Assembly (NCBI GenBank): GCA_039029915.1
Contig: JBCCFD010000082.1
Span: 1 to 22,395, forward strand
Direction: 5' to 3'
DNA length: 22,395 nucleotides
Source of the DNA: QQUD01 sp039029915
Lineage (GTDB): Bacteria; Chloroflexota; Anaerolineae; Promineifilales; Promineifilaceae
The notes under the pieces are model-generated. The model made no database searches. It was not told where the DNA came from and worked only from the letters and a program-made list of their open reading frames with translations. The translations under genes were made by a program, and so were the position numbers. Shown in pieces: positions 21,433 through 22,395 of this stretch (positions are counted from its first letter, which is position 1; every line of letters starts with the position of its first letter).

Positions 21433-21547
21433 GGAATTCTTCGAGGTTTAGGTAAAAAGAAAATTAGTTTCGAATTACCCGAAATACTGAAAAACCCCTA
21501 AAACATATAAAACCTCAAAGGCTATTCCCGCATAAATTGAAGAATAG

Positions 21548-22395
21548 TTACCCTAAAGCTTCAAGCAGGGTAGCGGCTTCATCTGGTGTGATGATACCTT
21601 TCTCGACCATCTTGAGGATTTCAAGTTTTTCCTCAGTTGTTGAAGGTTGTGAAGGCGGGTTTGCTGATTTGCCACTTCCGGGTGGGCGGCCAGGTGAGCG
21701 GCGGGTGGTGTATTCAGCCTGCCGACGGGCGCGCTGTGCGGCTCGTTCCGCTTTAGCCGTTGCGCGAGTTGCCGATCGTTCTGCTTGTTGAGCAGCTTTT
21801 GAGGCGGCTTGTTCTACACGATTGGCGGCCCGCTCTAATTTTTGGGAGAGGCGCTCAGAAAGCTCCTCTCCAAAGTCTGGTCCGAGTTTGGATTCGATTT
21901 CAGAGCTAAAACGGTTGATCTCGGTGCTAAATCGGTCTCGAAGTTGATTGGTGATGCCCTCTAAATCAAACGAAAAGTCGAAATTAAAGTCAGAGTCATT
22001 AGGCATTTCCCAGCGGGCGTCGACCAATTGCTCCTCGTTGAGAATAATACGGCCGTTTGCATTCAAGGTGAGATGTGTTTTTCCATCCCCTATTGAGCCG
22101 ACAATGCCATCCTCATTTTCAATAACCTTTTCAAGAGGGAGCCGATTTTTAATCTTTGGTGCATGAGCCACCAAATTGAGTGGGGCATTTGAAGGCCAAC
22201 GTAAAATGATATCCCTGTCGGCAGATAGCGTATGCTCAGTTGCGCTTAGGCTGCCATAAAGACGGATATCACCCTGAGTCTGCTCAACCGTAACCTTACC
22301 ACCAATATTGCGTAGAATAATGTCTCGGTGCCCTTGGCCAACGTGGATATCACCTCCAACGCTTTTTAAACCCAAGTCACCCATTGCCTGTTGAA
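21548..22395 (-). CDS. DUF4097-like protein with AT-hook-like motif and C-terminal SHOCT-like domain, N-terminus cut by window edge
   Basis: The frame stays open to the right edge (Gln-Gln-Ala before the ATG at 22384), so the gene is probably 5'-partial. From the ATG, residues 1-120 are short beta repeats (VGGDIHVGQGHRDIILRNI, QGDIRLYGSL, DRDIILRW) as in DUF4097/adhesin-type beta-helices. Residues about 140-185 are a predicted helix, and about 185-225 an Ala/Arg/Glu-rich coiled coil. RRSPGRPPGSGK (228-239) resembles an AT-hook, and EEKLEILKMVEKGIITPDEA (251-270) is a SHOCT-like domain related to that at 17024-17404. The layout resembles LiaX/YvlB-type envelope-stress proteins. A cytoplasmic location is likely if the missing part has no signal peptide. 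Confidence 0.82.
   Translation of the reverse strand, partial: QQAMGDLGLKSVGGDIHVGQGHRDIILRNIGGKVTVEQTQGDIRLYGSLSATEHTLSADRDIILRWPSNAPLNLVAHAPKIKNRLPLEKVIENEDGIVGSIGDGKTHLTLNANGRIILNEEQLVDARWEMPNDSDFNFDFSFDLEGITNQLRDRFSTEINRFSSEIESKLGPDFGEELSERLSQKLERAANRVEQAASKAAQQAERSATRATAKAERAAQRARRQAEYTTRRSPGRPPGSGKSANPPSQPSTTEEKLEILKMVEKGIITPDEAATLLEALG

Larger units (their letters stand above)
378..22056. repeat. Dispersed highly iterated palindrome ACGGCCGT (27 copies)
   Basis: Exact copies start at 378, 734, 1696, 2046, 2464, 2729, 6364, 8371, 9066, 9343, 10241, 12249, 12730, 12960, 13537, 13638, 15030, 15757, 16008, 16254, 17651, 17787, 18234, 18828, 20471, 20528 and 22049. Most extend to A/T-ACGGCCGT-T. 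All but the 2729 copy lie inside genes: about 14 read as Thr-Ala-Val, 8 as Gly-Arg and 4 as Arg-Pro, so the word is kept in every phase. About 33 CGGCCG cores are visible, and 27 have the A...T flanks. No copies lie between 2737 and 6363. Confidence 0.9.

Noticed and set aside
1..22395. CRISPR array, insertion sequence or prophage
   Set aside because: No regularly spaced direct repeats of 24-40 bp, no transposase, integrase or phage structural gene, and no target-site duplication pattern were found.

Overview
The window looks like chromosomal DNA of a free-living bacterium, most likely a member of the Chloroflexota (Anaerolineae or a relative). This is an inference from gene content: secreted proteins with Pro/Thr linkers, Calx-beta and PPC-type domains, ELWxxDGT repeats, an ABC-2 exporter flanked by two SHOCT-like (YvlB/LiaX-type) domain proteins, and a PadR/HAAS operon. 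Base composition is moderately AT-leaning. I see no prophage, insertion sequence or CRISPR array.

Layout. Positions 1-922 (minus) hold a secreted ELWxxDGT-repeat protein cut off by the left edge. From 1141 (plus) come a small protein of unknown function, behind a clear sigma70 promoter and an operator-like inverted repeat, and a beta-lactamase-fold serine hydrolase. tRNA-Leu(UAG) follows with its own promoter and terminator, then trigger factor (with an unusual acidic insertion) and ClpP. From 5911 to 9119 are two coupled genes for envelope proteins: a Calx-beta/PPC protein, and a membrane-anchored protein with a possible degenerate sortase-like domain. A minus-strand four-helix membrane protein, tRNA-Pro(GGG) and a lipoprotein follow. 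Two oligopeptide-type ABC permeases (10837-12761) converge on homoserine dehydrogenase (12783-13850, minus). After a complex 720-bp intergenic region comes a PadR operon (14572-16946): PadR regulator, HAAS-domain membrane protein, multi-helix membrane protein and a KRWI-repeat membrane protein. The right end is a minus-strand set: an adhesin-like protein with a C-terminal SHOCT-like domain (cut by the right edge), ABC ATPase, two ABC-2 permeases, a double-GNAT protein and a small SHOCT-like protein.

Two observations stand out. First, the palindrome ACGGCCGT occurs 27 times by my count, mostly as AACGGCCGTT or TACGGCCGTT, in all three reading phases and on both gene orientations. This behaves like a highly iterated palindrome comparable in style to cyanobacterial HIP1. 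Second, on the minus strand at 14091-14294 there is a complete miniature transcription unit. It has a near-consensus promoter, a 17-codon ORF with a perfect Shine-Dalgarno, two mutually exclusive hairpins (one burying that Shine-Dalgarno) and a UUCG-capped intrinsic terminator. It lies upstream of homoserine dehydrogenase and may be a cis-acting leader or an independent small RNA/peptide gene.
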